A DNA stretch of 51,184 nucleotides from an uncultured Bacilli bacterium (GTDB lineage Bacteria > Bacillota_I > Bacilli_A > RF39 > UBA660). Shown here in pieces: positions 1-8,990 of this stretch. Both the position numbers and the translations under genes were made by a program. Location of the stretch: the NCBI GenBank assembly GCA_947623625.1, contig CANQHD010000003.1:1-51184 (forward strand), in the 5' to 3' direction. The notes beneath the pieces were generated by a model. That model worked only from the letters and a program-made list of their open reading frames with translations. It was not told the DNA's origin and did no database searches. Each line of letters opens with the position of its first letter. The stretch's first letter is position 1.

Positions 1-119
1 ATGCACTTAACTACCAATACAAAGATGAAACCAAACAAATTGAAAATAAATAATTAAATTTCAATTGTTGTAAAATTTGCAATAACCTAAAACAATAACT
101 AAAAAATGAAAAAAATATA

Positions 120-281
120 GGTTGTGTTAGAACACACCTTGCAAACCCTTGTAAAATAAGGATTTAATAAAGTTCCAAAAAACTCAAGTAAACTTATAAG
201 TTAAACTTTTAAAAAAAATTATTCTAAATAGTTAAAAAATAGGTCTGTATCAGACCACACGCAAACCCTTATAAATAAAGG
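120..281. repeat. Two copies of a hairpin-plus-GCAAACCCTT unit, 120 bp apart
   Basis: Seen directly: GCAAACCCTT occurs at 141-150 and again at 261-270. Each copy is preceded by a different short hairpin (GGTTGTGTTAGAACACACC at 120-138; GGTCTGTATCAGACC at 242-256). Each is followed by a small CCTT-7 nt-AAGG hairpin (147-161 and 267-281). The sequence between is AT-rich and has no credible ORF. The repeats end about 30 bp before an ABC ATPase gene that lacks its 5' part, so they may be recombinase arm sites at the end of an inserted element lying to the left. That reading is inference. Nothing else was recognised in 1-310. Confidence 0.5.
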
Positions 282-310
282 AAAAAATAGAAAAGTGTCT
301 TCACTGCACT

Positions 311-658
311 CAAAGAGTTGCCCTTATTAGAACCCTTGCAGTAAAACCAGATATTCTTCTTTTAGATGAGCCTTTTTCTGCACTTGATTATCAAACACGT
401 CTTGCTCTTTCAGAGGATGTTTATAATATCATTAAAAATGAGAAAAAAACAGCCATTATGGTGACGCATGATTTAGCAGAAGCAATCTCGACTTCTGATC
501 GTATTTTTGTCTTATCCAAGCGACCTGCTACTGTAAAAAAGATTTATGAAATTCATCTAACCGATAAGCAAGGACCTATTCACAATCGAAAATGCCCAGA
601 ATTTAGCGTGTACTATGATCAAATATGGAGGGATTTAGATGTCCACATCGAGTCTTGA
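311..658 (+). pseudogene. 3' remnant of an ABC transporter ATPase (NitT/TauT/SsuB type)
   Basis: The frame is open from about 311 and reads QRVALIRTLAVKPDILLLDE, that is, the end of the ABC signature region plus Walker B (LLLDEP). The D-loop (SALD) and the switch histidine region (MVTHD) follow, then a normal C-terminus ending at TGA 656-658. Walker A, the Q-loop and the LSGG motif are absent; the upstream bases are unrelated repeat-bearing DNA. A start at the internal ATG 458 would give a 66-aa fragment without an ATP site. The last 20 bases overlap the permease start at 639, as in an intact transporter operon. Most likely the gene is split by an insertion to the left or truncated by rearrangement. 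Confidence 0.75.
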
Positions 659-1439
659 GCATCAAAAATTCTTATCTCAAAAAAAGAAAGAAAAAAGAAA
701 AATTTGCTTATTTCGTATACTAATCCTTATTTTGTTTTTAGGAATTTGGCAAATTGCTGCTGAAAAAAAGTGGATCAATACCTTTTTATCTTCATCTCCT
801 AAAATGATTCTTGAAACAATTTTAAATCTTTGTAAAACAAACGATTTATGGAACCATATTGCAATTACAATTTATGAGACCATTTTAAGTTTTGCTCTTG
901 CATCTTTCTTAGGATTATTGACTGCAGCGTTTCTTTGGTGGAAGCCAATCATAGCAAAAATTGTGGATCCTTATTTAACTGTTTTAAATTCTCTTCCTAA
1001 AGTTGCTCTTGGTCCTTTGATCATCATTTGGGTAGGAGCTAGTACAAATTCGATCATTTTTATGGCACTTTTAATTGCAACATTTTTATCGATTATTGAT
1101 ATTTACCATGCGTTTATAACAACAGATAATCACTATATCACTTTGATGAAATCTTTTCATGCCAAAAAAGGACAAATATTTTTCAAAGTGATTTTGCCAA
1201 GTAATTTAGAAAATATAATCAACAGCTTAAAAATAAATATTGGGATGAGTTTCATCGGAGTTATCATGGGAGAGCTGCTCGTTTCTAAAAAAGGACTTGG
1301 TTACCTTATTATGTATGGATCTCAGGTTTTTAATATCAATCTTGTGATTGCATCCGTCTTCATCCTTGGTCTACTCTCTTTTTCATTCTATTATCTCATT
1401 TGTCTGTTTGAAAAAAAATTACAAAAAAAGGGTCTATAA
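639..1439 (+). CDS. ABC transporter permease, NitT/TauT (SsuC/ThiX-like) family
   Basis: A 266-aa inner-membrane permease of the BPD_transp_1 fold with about six membrane segments. The lysine-rich N-terminus is followed by a first helix near residues 22-42. The cytoplasmic EAA-like loop that contacts the ATPase is seen around residues 165-205 (KSFHAKKGQIFFKVILPSNL). Relatives import sulfonates, taurine, nitrate or pyrimidine/thiamine precursors with a separate binding protein; no binding protein gene is visible here, so the substrate is unknown. The start overlaps the end of the ATPase remnant by 20 bp, implying translational coupling. Because the partner ATPase is truncated, the system is probably non-functional as it stands unless the ATPase gene is rebuilt. 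Confidence 0.8.
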   Translation: MSTSSLEHQKFLSQKKKEKRKICLFRILILILFLGIWQIAAEKKWINTFLSSSPKMILETILNLCKTNDLWNHIAITIYETILSFALASFLGLLTAAFLWWKPIIAKIVDPYLTVLNSLPKVALGPLIIIWVGASTNSIIFMALLIATFLSIIDIYHAFITTDNHYITLMKSFHAKKGQIFFKVILPSNLENIINSLKINIGMSFIGVIMGELLVSKKGLGYLIMYGSQVFNINLVIASVFILGLLSFSFYYLICLFEKKLQKKGL

Positions 1440-1441
1440 TA

Positions 1442-1478
1442 AATAGTGTTAGTGAGTACAATCATTAACACTATTTTT
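1442..1478 (+). terminator. Rho-independent terminator after the permease
   Basis: Ten-base inverted repeat AATAGTGTTA / TAACACTATT with a short loop, followed by a run of T, three bases after the permease stop codon. Confidence 0.8.
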
Positions 1479-1486
1479 CAACTCTA

Positions 1487-1678
1487 TTATTTTTTTCTTA
1501 TTGAATTGAATTGTTTATTATTTTGATTCAACCAATATAGTCTTACCACTCCTATTCCTATTGGAATAACAGCAACTGGAGGACAAAGAACTAAACTTCC
1601 AACTGTGACACTACCTAGCACAACCCCATTTTTTATTCTTCTTCTTTTATTTTGTTTTTCGAATGATTTTGATGACAT
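1487..1678 (-). CDS. Small basic membrane peptide, last gene of a GntR/ABC operon
   Basis: 63 aa, not recognised. It has a strongly basic N-terminus (residues 1-17, KQNKRRRIKN), one hydrophobic glycine/valine-rich segment (about 19-47, containing a CPP motif) and a basic tail. The weak ribosome site AAAGGGATG precedes the ATG. It starts 20 bp after the ABC permease stop, so it is probably co-transcribed with the GntR-ABC genes. In this operon type the exporter often handles antimicrobial peptides or cell-wall stress, so this could be an accessory or immunity peptide, or a bacteriocin-like substrate. Those roles are inference only. Confidence 0.5.
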   Translation of the reverse strand: MSSKSFEKQNKRRRIKNGVVLGSVTVGSLVLCPPVAVIPIGIGVVRLYWLNQNNKQFNSIRKK

Positions 1679-1698
1679 AATTTTTCATCCCTTTCCTT

Positions 1699-2331
1699 TT
1701 AAAATTCTTTTTTGTTAAATATCCTTTCAGATATTTTATAAGATATATAAACCATAATAATTGCGATGATTATTAAAATGATGATTAAATAGTCTTCTAA
1801 AAATAATATAGCCTTTGTAATCAATGATAGATTGAAATAATTTGTGAGAAAACCACCGATAAACACGAGACCAAATACAATTAAAAATATACCAATTCTT
1901 GCTTTTTCAACACCCAATTTATAAATAATGGGATACATAAAAGACAAAACGAATAATGTTCCAAATATTGTACCAAACATGGATATTAATATTTGTTCAC
2001 AGTTTATTGTTTTTGTGCTTGCATAAGAAATTATAAAAGATAAAAGAGTTGTGATAATAGAAACAATAACAATCATCAAGACTGTTGCTACGTATTTTGA
2101 CTTTACACTGTTTTTTCTTCCGTCAGGGAATGAAATAGAATAAGCATCCCAATTATTATAGTTATCATAACTAAATGTTGAAATCATTATCATAACACTC
2201 ATAAATGGCAAGATGAAGGAGATATCTATCTCACCAACAAAGCCCATTAATGTGTATGCAATAATCAATATTCCTAATAATTTAAAATTACTTTTAATCA
2301 TGAATAAGTCTTTTTTAATAAATCCTATCAT
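1699..2331 (-). CDS. ABC-2 type transporter permease
   Basis: 210-aa integral membrane protein with about six hydrophobic segments (residues ~15-35, 38-55, 85-110, 118-140, 148-168, 180-202) separated by short charged loops. It matches the general plan of ABC2_membrane_5-type permeases found next to YtrB/YxlF-like ATPases. Its start shares one base with the stop codon of the upstream ATPase gene, a sign of coupled translation. It should form the membrane channel of an exporter driven by that ATPase. The substrate is unknown; the family includes bacitracin and cell-envelope-stress transporters. Confidence 0.8.
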   Translation of the reverse strand: MIGFIKKDLFMIKSNFKLLGILIIAYTLMGFVGEIDISFILPFMSVMIMISTFSYDNYNNWDAYSISFPDGRKNSVKSKYVATVLMIVIVSIITTLLSFIISYASTKTINCEQILISMFGTIFGTLFVLSFMYPIIYKLGVEKARIGIFLIVFGLVFIGGFLTNYFNLSLITKAILFLEDYLIIILIIIAIIMVYISYKISERIFNKKEF

Positions 2332-3188
2332 TATTCTTCCCCCTTAATCATTAAAACCATCAGCTCATCTAAAGTTATTTTGTCTATTATAGCAATATCA
2401 TATTTTGCTTTAAAGTCTTTTTTATTAGAAACCAATACTTCATATTCATATTTTGTTTTTCTATATTTAATATAATCTTTTTTATTGATTTTTTTAAATT
2501 CAGCTTCTGTGCATTTGACAATACCATACTTATCTAATAATTCGTCTTTTGTCTTAGATAAGACTATTTCTCCACGATTAATAAAAGTAATATAGTCTGC
2601 AATGTGTTCTAAATCTGTAGTAATATGACTAGAAAGTAAAATAGAACAATCATCTTTTTCAATAAAGCTTTGAAATATTTGGATAATTTCTGCACGAGCA
2701 ACTGGATCTAAGCCAGATGTTGGCTCATCTAATATTAAAAGTTTAGGATGGTGAGATAATGCTGTTGCTATTTCTAGTTTTTTTCGCATTCCTTTTGAAA
2801 AAGTTTTAATTTGTTTATTAGGTAATAATGAAAATTCTTTTAAGTAGTCATCGAACATTTTACTATCCCAGTTTTTATAAATACCTTTCATAGTATTATC
2901 AATATCGTTTGGTGTAAGAATTTCAGGAAAAAACATATCATCTAATACGACCCCAATATCTTCTTTTATTTTCTTATCATATTTGCGATTATCTAACCCA
3001 AAAATTTTAATTTCTCCACGATAGGATTGAATGATGTTTAATATGGCTTTTATGGTTGTTGTCTTTCCAGCACCATTTTCTCCAATAAAGCCCATAATCA
3101 TACCCTTAGGTAGACTCAATGTTACATTTTTCAAAGCAAAGTTATCATACGTTTTACATAAATTTTTAATTTCTAAAATATTTTCCAT
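2331..3188 (-). CDS. ABC transporter ATP-binding protein (YtrB-like)
   Basis: 285-aa cytoplasmic ATPase. Walker A is GENGAGKTT (about 37-45). The signature appears as FSKGMRKKLE (~136-145), Walker B as LLILDEPTSGLD (~155-166) and the switch as SSHI (~190). The C-terminal ~75 residues form the extra domain common in ABC-2 exporter ATPases. The signature is degenerate (FSKGM instead of LSGGQ), as is usual in the YtrB/CcmA-like group. It has a good Shine-Dalgarno (GAGGAGGATAAA) and lies directly between the GntR regulator and the permease, so the three genes form one operon. Confidence 0.88.
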   Translation of the reverse strand: MENILEIKNLCKTYDNFALKNVTLSLPKGMIMGFIGENGAGKTTTIKAILNIIQSYRGEIKIFGLDNRKYDKKIKEDIGVVLDDMFFPEILTPNDIDNTMKGIYKNWDSKMFDDYLKEFSLLPNKQIKTFSKGMRKKLEIATALSHHPKLLILDEPTSGLDPVARAEIIQIFQSFIEKDDCSILLSSHITTDLEHIADYITFINRGEIVLSKTKDELLDKYGIVKCTEAEFKKINKKDYIKYRKTKYEYEVLVSNKKDFKAKYDIAIIDKITLDELMVLMIKGEE

Positions 3189-3191
3189 TTT

Positions 3192-3569
3192 TTATTTATC
3201 CTCCTCATATAAGATAGTTAACATTTCATTGAGTGTTTTCTTATTTATATTATTCATTTTTGCAATAGTAACTGCCTTATCCATCAGTTCTTCTATCTTA
3301 TTTAATTGTTCTTCTAATGCGACATCTTTATTGATTTTAGCAACATAGAAACCTTTTGACGGAACATTTTTTATATAGCCTTCTTTCACTAATTCTTCAT
3401 AAGCGTTTTTCGTTGTTATGACACTGCAGTAAAGATCTTTAGCTAAGGTTCTAATAGAGGGCAATAGTTCGTTTTCTTTTAATTCGTTAGAAACAATTTT
3501 AACCTTTATTTGTTCTTTTATTTGTTCATATATTGGAACTCCACTTGAATTACTTATTATAATTTCCAT
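3192..3569 (-). CDS. GntR-family (YtrA subfamily) transcriptional regulator
   Basis: 125 aa. The N-terminal winged helix (residues ~8-75, with the GVPIYEQIKEQIK and ELLPSIRTLAKDL signatures of GntR/YtrA proteins) is followed by a short C-terminal helical region of about 45 residues instead of a large effector domain. This architecture is the YtrA subfamily, which represses its own ABC exporter operon and responds to envelope stress or peptide antibiotics. It is the first gene of the operon. The promoter just upstream overlaps GTGTATA/TATAC-like inverted sequences, consistent with autoregulation. Confidence 0.88.
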   Translation of the reverse strand: MEIIISNSSGVPIYEQIKEQIKVKIVSNELKENELLPSIRTLAKDLYCSVITTKNAYEELVKEGYIKNVPSKGFYVAKINKDVALEEQLNKIEELMDKAVTIAKMNNINKKTLNEMLTILYEEDK

Positions 3570-3593
3570 AATTCACCTCTTTTGTATATACAT

Positions 3594-3622
3594 ATTATAT
3601 ACAGATTATACACAGTTGTCAA
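3594..3622 (-). promoter_or_regulatory. Sigma-A promoter of the GntR/ABC operon with overlapping operator-like palindromes
   Basis: On the minus strand TTGACA (3617-3622), a 17-bp spacer and TATAAT (3594-3599): a perfect consensus. Spacer and downstream DNA contain GTGTATAA, TGTATATA and GTATATAC repeats, likely the binding site of the GntR repressor. Confidence 0.75.
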
Positions 3623-3832
3623 TGCATATAAAATAAAAACTCATTACTTGAAAGATAGAATGATATCGATAATGACATTGATACTTTTTTATAGAACAAA
3701 AAAGAACTAGAATTTAGTCCTCTTACACAGTTCATTTATCACTCATTTTTGACTCTACTTTTTAATTTTTTTATCAATTGCCAAAATTTAGACCATTCTA
3801 TAACAGTGTCTAGGCTATAAAAATTAGTATTC

Positions 3833-4510
3833 TCATTTTTTTAGTATTGTATATGAGTAGCTTTCATCAAGCAAACTCATTATATCGCTATCAGCAATCG
3901 TATCATCTAATAGAATTGTAATCCAATTTTTTTTATTCATGTGATATGCAGGATAAAATCCTTTTTTCTGGAGCAATTCTTTTATTTTATTGGGGTTTAA
4001 TTTTACATCAATTATTTCTACTTCTCCAGTAGAGTCTGCATCTATTTTGCTTTTATCTATATTCATTATTATGCCGTACCATTTTTTACTGATAGAATTT
4101 CTAAAAGTAGCATATCCGGGAAATTTTTCCCATTCAAATTCTGGTTCATCCTTGTATTTTAACTTTATTTGTTTTGCTATTCTATTGGATTGTTCACATA
4201 TAAAAAATTCCTTTGTAAAGCATTGGTTTCTAATATCTTTTAATATATTTATGAATTCTTCTTTTATTTTTTCTACAAAAGACCCTTTAATATTTTTTAT
4301 TCGAAAGTTGGTATATTCACATTCAGCACTTAAATCAAAAACTTTGCCTTGAACAAATCCATCACTATTTATTTCAATATCAACTCTAAAAGTATTGTTG
4401 ATAATTTTTTTCGAATATCGGTAAACTGTCTTTTCTTTTTTAAATCCATATTCCAATATCTTATGAAAATCTATTTTTGTTTTTCTAAATATTTCTTCTT
4501 CAATTGTCAT
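3833..4510 (-). CDS. MmcQ/YjbR-domain protein with N-terminal extension
   Basis: About 225 aa from the ATG at 4510, which has a nearby Shine-Dalgarno (GAAGAG); an in-frame TTG lies 15 bases further up. The C-terminal ~110 residues match the YjbR/CyaY-like fold: GYATFRNSISKKWYGIIMNI, then IDVKLNPNKIKELL, YHMNKKNWITILLDD and a final SYSYTIL. The N-terminal ~110 residues resemble the extension found in two-domain YjbR proteins. The family is annotated as DNA-binding on structural grounds; the cellular role is poorly defined. It stands alone, 263 bp from the GntR gene. I saw no function in the intervening DNA (3623-3832). Confidence 0.75.
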   Translation of the reverse strand: MTIEEEIFRKTKIDFHKILEYGFKKEKTVYRYSKKIINNTFRVDIEINSDGFVQGKVFDLSAECEYTNFRIKNIKGSFVEKIKEEFINILKDIRNQCFTKEFFICEQSNRIAKQIKLKYKDEPEFEWEKFPGYATFRNSISKKWYGIIMNIDKSKIDADSTGEVEIIDVKLNPNKIKELLQKKGFYPAYHMNKKNWITILLDDTIADSDIMSLLDESYSYTILKK

Positions 4511-4569
4511 TTTTACACTCTTCAAAAATTATTATTTTCCCTTTCAACTACAATTATATATTAGTGTTT

Positions 4570-4923
4570 TTATAAATTTTTCTTAAAAGCAGCTTTTAAA
4601 ATACGAAAAGCAACGATTATGAATATTCCTATTATTATAAAAGAGGAATATCTTTTGTTGGAAATAGCATCATATATTGCATATACTAAAAATCCAAAAA
4701 TATAAATAAAAAAACTTATTCGAAAAATATATTTAAAAATATGCGCTATTTTTTCCTTCTCGATTAGAATAAATAACATTTCCAAAAGGTGAGTAAAAGA
4801 ACAGATTAAAAATGGACTTATAATAATTTTTCCAACAAATTGATTGCAAGAAAAAGCCCAAGTTAATGTTAAGAATGCTGTCAAATCAACAATCATTTGC
4901 CTAATAATATATATTTTTTTCAT
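4570..4923 (-). CDS. Small integral membrane protein, unknown
   Basis: 117 aa with about four hydrophobic segments (residues ~10-28, 32-52, 65-85, 92-110) and a basic C-terminus (KAAFKKNL). No family recognised. It starts 5 bp after the stop of the ABC exporter subunit, so it is probably the last gene of that operon and may be an accessory membrane protein. Function is not inferable from the sequence. Confidence 0.55.
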   Translation of the reverse strand: MKKIYIIRQMIVDLTAFLTLTWAFSCNQFVGKIIISPFLICSFTHLLEMLFILIEKEKIAHIFKYIFRISFFIYIFGFLVYAIYDAISNKRYSSFIIIGIFIIVAFRILKAAFKKNL

Positions 4924-4928
4924 CGTTT

Positions 4929-6773
4929 TTATTCCAATTCAAAAGCACCTGTATAAAGTTCATAATATTTTCCTTTTTGCTTCATCAAATCTTCATGGTT
5001 TCCTCTTTCAATAATTTTACCATTTTCAAGAACAATAATAGCTTCAGCATTGCGAATAGTTGATAAGCGATGCGCAATGACAAATACAGTGCGTCCTTCC
5101 ATTAATTTATCCATTCCCTCTTGAACATCTTTTTCTGTACGGGTATCAATACTTGAAGTTGCCTCATCTAAAATCATAACAGGTGGATTGTTGAGGGCAC
5201 ATCTTGCAATAGCAAGGAGCTGCCGTTGTCCTTGAGATAAATTTTCACCATTATCTGTAATGATAGTATTATAACCATTTGGCAACTTTTCAATAAATTT
5301 ATCTGCATTAGCAAGACGCGCTGCTGCAATACATTCTTCATCACTCGCGTCTTTTCTTCCATATCGTAAATTTTCCATAATAGTTGCGGTGAATAAATGA
5401 ACATCTTGTAAAACCATTCCTAACGATTTTCTTAAATCATTCTTATTGATATCTTCAATATTAATACCATCATATAAAATACTCCCTTTCTCAAGATCAT
5501 AAAAGTGATTCATTAGATTGGCTAGTGTTGTCTTCCCTGCTCCAGTTGCTCCAACTAAAGCAATCTTTTCTCCTGGATTTGCATATAAATGAATATCTTT
5601 TAATACCTTTTTCCCTTTGACATAAGAAAAATCAACATTTTGAAAACGTATATCACCCTTTAATTCAATAAGTTCATTATTCTCTGGATTTTTCCATGCC
5701 CAAAGACCTGTATACGTAGAGGATTGTTTAAATAATCCATCTTCTTGACGTAGGACATTGACTAATGTAATTTTTCCCTCATTTTTTTCACTTTCTTCAT
5801 CCATAAGCTCAAAAATTCTATTGGCTCCTGCTAATGCTAAAGCAATGGAGTTATACTGTTGAGACAATTGATTAATGTGCATTGTAAAACCTCTTGTCAA
5901 AAGTAAGAAAGATGCAATAGCTCCAATGGATAACATTCCTGTTTGAATTGCGAGGCTTCCTCCTAAAATAGCAATCACCACATAAACTAAATAGCCTATA
6001 TTTCCCATAATCGGCATAATAATATTAGCATAAATATTCGCATTCTTTGTATTTTCATATAATTTTTCATTCAATACATCGAATTTTTTCTTAGATTCTT
6101 CTTCATGAGTAAAAACTTGAACGACCTTTTGTCCATCCATCATCTCTTCTATATAAGCATTGACCTCCGCAACTGTTTTTTCTCTTGCATTAAAATAGAT
6201 TGCCGACTTTCTTCCGATATATCTTGCCACAAAAAGCATAATACTCACACCGAAGACGATCATCATAGTCAAATAGACATTTAATGAGAGCATAGAAATA
6301 AAAGCCGCTAAAATAAAAACCACATTAGATACACAGTTTGGAATACTTTGGGAAATCATCTCTCTTAAAGCATCCGTATCATTAATATAGTAACTCATAA
6401 TATCTCCATGAGGATTGTCATCAAAATAACGAATGGGTAATGTCTCCATATGTTGAAACATATCATCGCGAATTTGCTTTAATACGCCTTGACTTACATT
6501 GACAGTTAATCTTGAATAAATCCAAGTCATCAAAACTCCAATTAAATAAATAACTGCCATCCAGAAAATGGCTTGATATAAAGAAGTATAGATAGGATTT
6601 TGCTGTCCAATTAAAGGAGTAATATACTCATCGATCAAGACCTGCAAAAACAACTGACCATATACATGGCAAATAGAGCTAATAATAATCGCAATAAAAA
6701 TAACGAATAATTGTTTTTTAAATCTTTGAGTAATATATTTTAATAACCTTAAAAGTGGATGCTTTTTACTCAT
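4929..6773 (-). CDS. ABC exporter half-transporter, subunit B (TM + ATPase)
   Basis: About 614 aa from the ATG at 6773, which has AAAGGAAG nine bases upstream. An ABC_membrane domain with six helices (residues ~20-310) precedes an ATPase domain (~370-600) with GATGAGKTT Walker A, LSQGQRQLL signature and MILDEATSSID Walker B plus an HRLST switch. This catalytic glutamate-containing half usually pairs with a second half-transporter in heterodimers such as BmrCD or LmrCD. That partner is the immediately upstream gene, overlapping by a few bases. Likely substrates are drugs, lipids or peptides; not determinable here. A ~45-residue insert between the domains (NVLRQEDGLFKQSSTYTGLW region) is typical of this heterodimeric class. 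Confidence 0.88.
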   Translation of the reverse strand: MSKKHPLLRLLKYITQRFKKQLFVIFIAIIISSICHVYGQLFLQVLIDEYITPLIGQQNPIYTSLYQAIFWMAVIYLIGVLMTWIYSRLTVNVSQGVLKQIRDDMFQHMETLPIRYFDDNPHGDIMSYYINDTDALREMISQSIPNCVSNVVFILAAFISMLSLNVYLTMMIVFGVSIMLFVARYIGRKSAIYFNAREKTVAEVNAYIEEMMDGQKVVQVFTHEEESKKKFDVLNEKLYENTKNANIYANIIMPIMGNIGYLVYVVIAILGGSLAIQTGMLSIGAIASFLLLTRGFTMHINQLSQQYNSIALALAGANRIFELMDEESEKNEGKITLVNVLRQEDGLFKQSSTYTGLWAWKNPENNELIELKGDIRFQNVDFSYVKGKKVLKDIHLYANPGEKIALVGATGAGKTTLANLMNHFYDLEKGSILYDGINIEDINKNDLRKSLGMVLQDVHLFTATIMENLRYGRKDASDEECIAAARLANADKFIEKLPNGYNTIITDNGENLSQGQRQLLAIARCALNNPPVMILDEATSSIDTRTEKDVQEGMDKLMEGRTVFVIAHRLSTIRNAEAIIVLENGKIIERGNHEDLMKQKGKYYELYTGAFELE

Positions 6774-8493
6774 CAGAAACACTTCCTTTGACTTGAGAAT
6801 AGTAAATTTCTTGATAAATTTGATTGTGTTTTAATAAATTCTGAGGGGTATCAAAATCTGAAATTTCTCCATTATCTAAAACAAGAACTCGATCACAGTC
6901 TTCTATACTAGAAATTCTTTGAGCAATAATAATTTTTGTCACCTTTGGAATAAACTGACGAAATGATTGACGAATCATTGCCTCTGTCTTCGTATCCACT
7001 GCACTAGTAGAATCATCCAAAATAATAATCTTAGGACTTTTTAGTAAAGCTCTTGCAATACACAATCTTTGTTTTTGTCCTCCTGAGAGATTGGTTCCAC
7101 CTTGATCAATATAAGTGTCATATCCATCTTTAAATTTAGATATGAATTCACTGCAACAAGCAATGGCACAAACTTTTTCGATTTCTTCTAAAGTTGCATC
7201 CTTTTTTCCCCATTTTAAATTTTCTTCAATGGTTCCACTAAATAATACGTTTTTTTGAAGAACGACCGCAACTGAATCTCGAAGAGTTTTTATCTCATAA
7301 TCACGTACATCTCGTCCTGCTAACAAAACGCGACCAGAACTGACATCGTATAGCCTTGGAATTAAATGAACTCAAGTACTTTTGCTTGAGCCAATTCCAC
7401 CAATGATACCAATCATTTCTCCAGATTGAATCGTTAAGTTAATATTTTTTAAAACCTCTTTTCCTTTTTTATATGAAAAAGAGACATTTTGAAATTCTAT
7501 ATCACCATTTTCTACACTTGTTATTGGGTTTTTATTATTTTTTATATTGACCTTTTCTTCCATGACTTCTACAATTCTTTTCATAGAAGGAATAGAAATA
7601 ATGCAGTTAACATAAACCATAGAAAGCATCATAAAACTACTTAAAATTTGAGCAGCATAAGTAATAACACCCGTCAATTCTCCAGTTGTAAGTGTGCCAA
7701 GTACAACATAGCGAGATCCAATAAAGCAGATTAAAACAATGGCAGTATAAATACAAAATCGCATAATAGGATTATTGAAAGCAACGAGTTTTTCTGCCTT
7801 AATGAAGTTCTGATAAATCTTATTAGAAATGGCATTGAATTTTTCTATTTCTCTTTCTTCTTGAACATAAGACTTCACAACGCGAATTCCTCTTACATTT
7901 TCCTGAACACGATTATTTAAATGATCATAAGTTTGAAAAACATTTTCAAATAAAGGATGCGCTTTATTGGCAATAAAAAATAATAAGAAACCAAGAACGG
8001 GTGCAATCATTAAAAAGATAAGAGAAAGCTTCGGATGAATTGTGTAGACCATCCATAAAGAAAAAAGAAACATGAGTGGAGAGCGAATGGCAATTCGAAT
8101 GAGCATCTGATAAGTTATTTGTAAATTATTAACATCTGTTGTCAGTCTTGTCACTAGACTGGATGAAGAAAATTTTTCAATATTTGAAAAAGAATAATCT
8201 TGAATCTTATTATACATATCATGTCTTAAATTTTTCGCAAAACCACTAGAAGCAATGGCAGCATAGCGACTGGATAAATAGCCAAAAAGCAAAGATAAAA
8301 AAGAAATTACAATTAAAATGCCACCAATTATCATAACTACATGTAAATCTTGTTTGTTGATCCCATCATCAATAATTTTACTCATCAAAATAGGAATGAA
8401 GACATCAAGAATCACTTCTAAAGAAATAAAAAGAATTGTTAAAAAACTAACTTTTTTATATTCACGAATCGATTTAGATATCTTTTTTATCAT
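6766..8493 (-). pseudogene. ABC exporter half-transporter, subunit A, with in-frame TGA in Walker A
   Basis: The frame starting at 8493 (GAGGTGAAGTT before ATG) encodes six membrane helices and the beginning of an ATPase domain. It reaches Walker A (GGIGSSKST) and then TGA at 7374-7372. The same frame continues without another stop: VHLIPRLYDVSSGRV, then signature LSGGQKQRL, Walker B IIILDDSTSAVD (Asp replaces Glu, as in the degenerate subunit of heterodimeric exporters) and the end at 6766. Relatives have a leucine at the TGA; TTA to TGA is one base change. So this is a nonsense mutation, sequencing error or a readthrough site. If real, subunit B loses its partner. Confidence 0.85.
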
Positions 8494-8555
8494 AACTTCA
8501 CCTCAATTTGAATATTTTCACTCACAAAATAGAAAAAAAGAAAAAGGAAATCCCT

Positions 8556-8903
8556 TTATCTTACCTTTTTAGCAATAAATTCAACGGTTCTTTTGGGATC
8601 TGCAATTAGTTTTTCATAAAGATTATCATGTTTTCTTAGCTCTTCTAAAATCAAAATTTCTTCTTCCGCAAGATAAAAGAACTCCTTGTCTTTTTTTTGA
8701 ACGACTTCATCATGACCTAAAAAGTAGGCAACATCAACGCCAAAAACTTTTCCTAACTCTAACAACGTATCAATTGTAGGCATTCTTGTTCCATTTTCAT
8801 AACAGCAAATACTGACCTTTGTGACATTAATTAAATCACCGAGTTCTTGTTGTGTAAGACCCTTTTTTTTCCGTAAATCTTTTAATCTTTTTCCTAATAG
8901 CAT
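8556..8903 (-). CDS. XRE-family helix-turn-helix regulator
   Basis: 115 aa from ATG 8903, which follows AGGTGAG; a GTG nine bases upstream is less likely. Residues ~3-60 are a Cro/CI-type HTH: LGKRLKDLRKKKGLTQQELG, then INVTKVSICCYENGTRMPT and LLELGKVFGVDVAYFLGHD. The C-terminal ~50 residues are acidic then basic (VEFIAKKVR), perhaps for dimerisation. It is upstream of and co-oriented with the ABC exporter pair, 60 bp away, and may control it or itself. A target cannot be assigned. Confidence 0.85.
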   Translation of the reverse strand: MLLGKRLKDLRKKKGLTQQELGDLINVTKVSICCYENGTRMPTIDTLLELGKVFGVDVAYFLGHDEVVQKKDKEFFYLAEEEILILEELRKHDNLYEKLIADPKRTVEFIAKKVR

Positions 8904-8990
8904 CTCTCTCACCTAACATTTAACATTATACCATTCATTATAGTGATTTGATTGAATTCTTTGACATAAATTAACTAATAAGTAACTTCT

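Noticed and set aside
120-281. The repeats at the left edge as a CRISPR array
   Set aside because: Only two units, 120 bp apart, with dissimilar hairpins and AT-rich spacers; no cas genes. The spacing and form do not fit.
3623-3832. Intergenic DNA between the GntR operon and yjbR as a mobile-element remnant
   Set aside because: No inverted ends, ORF or structured RNA could be recognised; AT-rich sequence only.
7372-7374. UGA read as tryptophan (Mollicutes code)
   Set aside because: TGA ends sufU, recU and dnaD at sensible places, and relatives have leucine, not tryptophan, at the exporter site.
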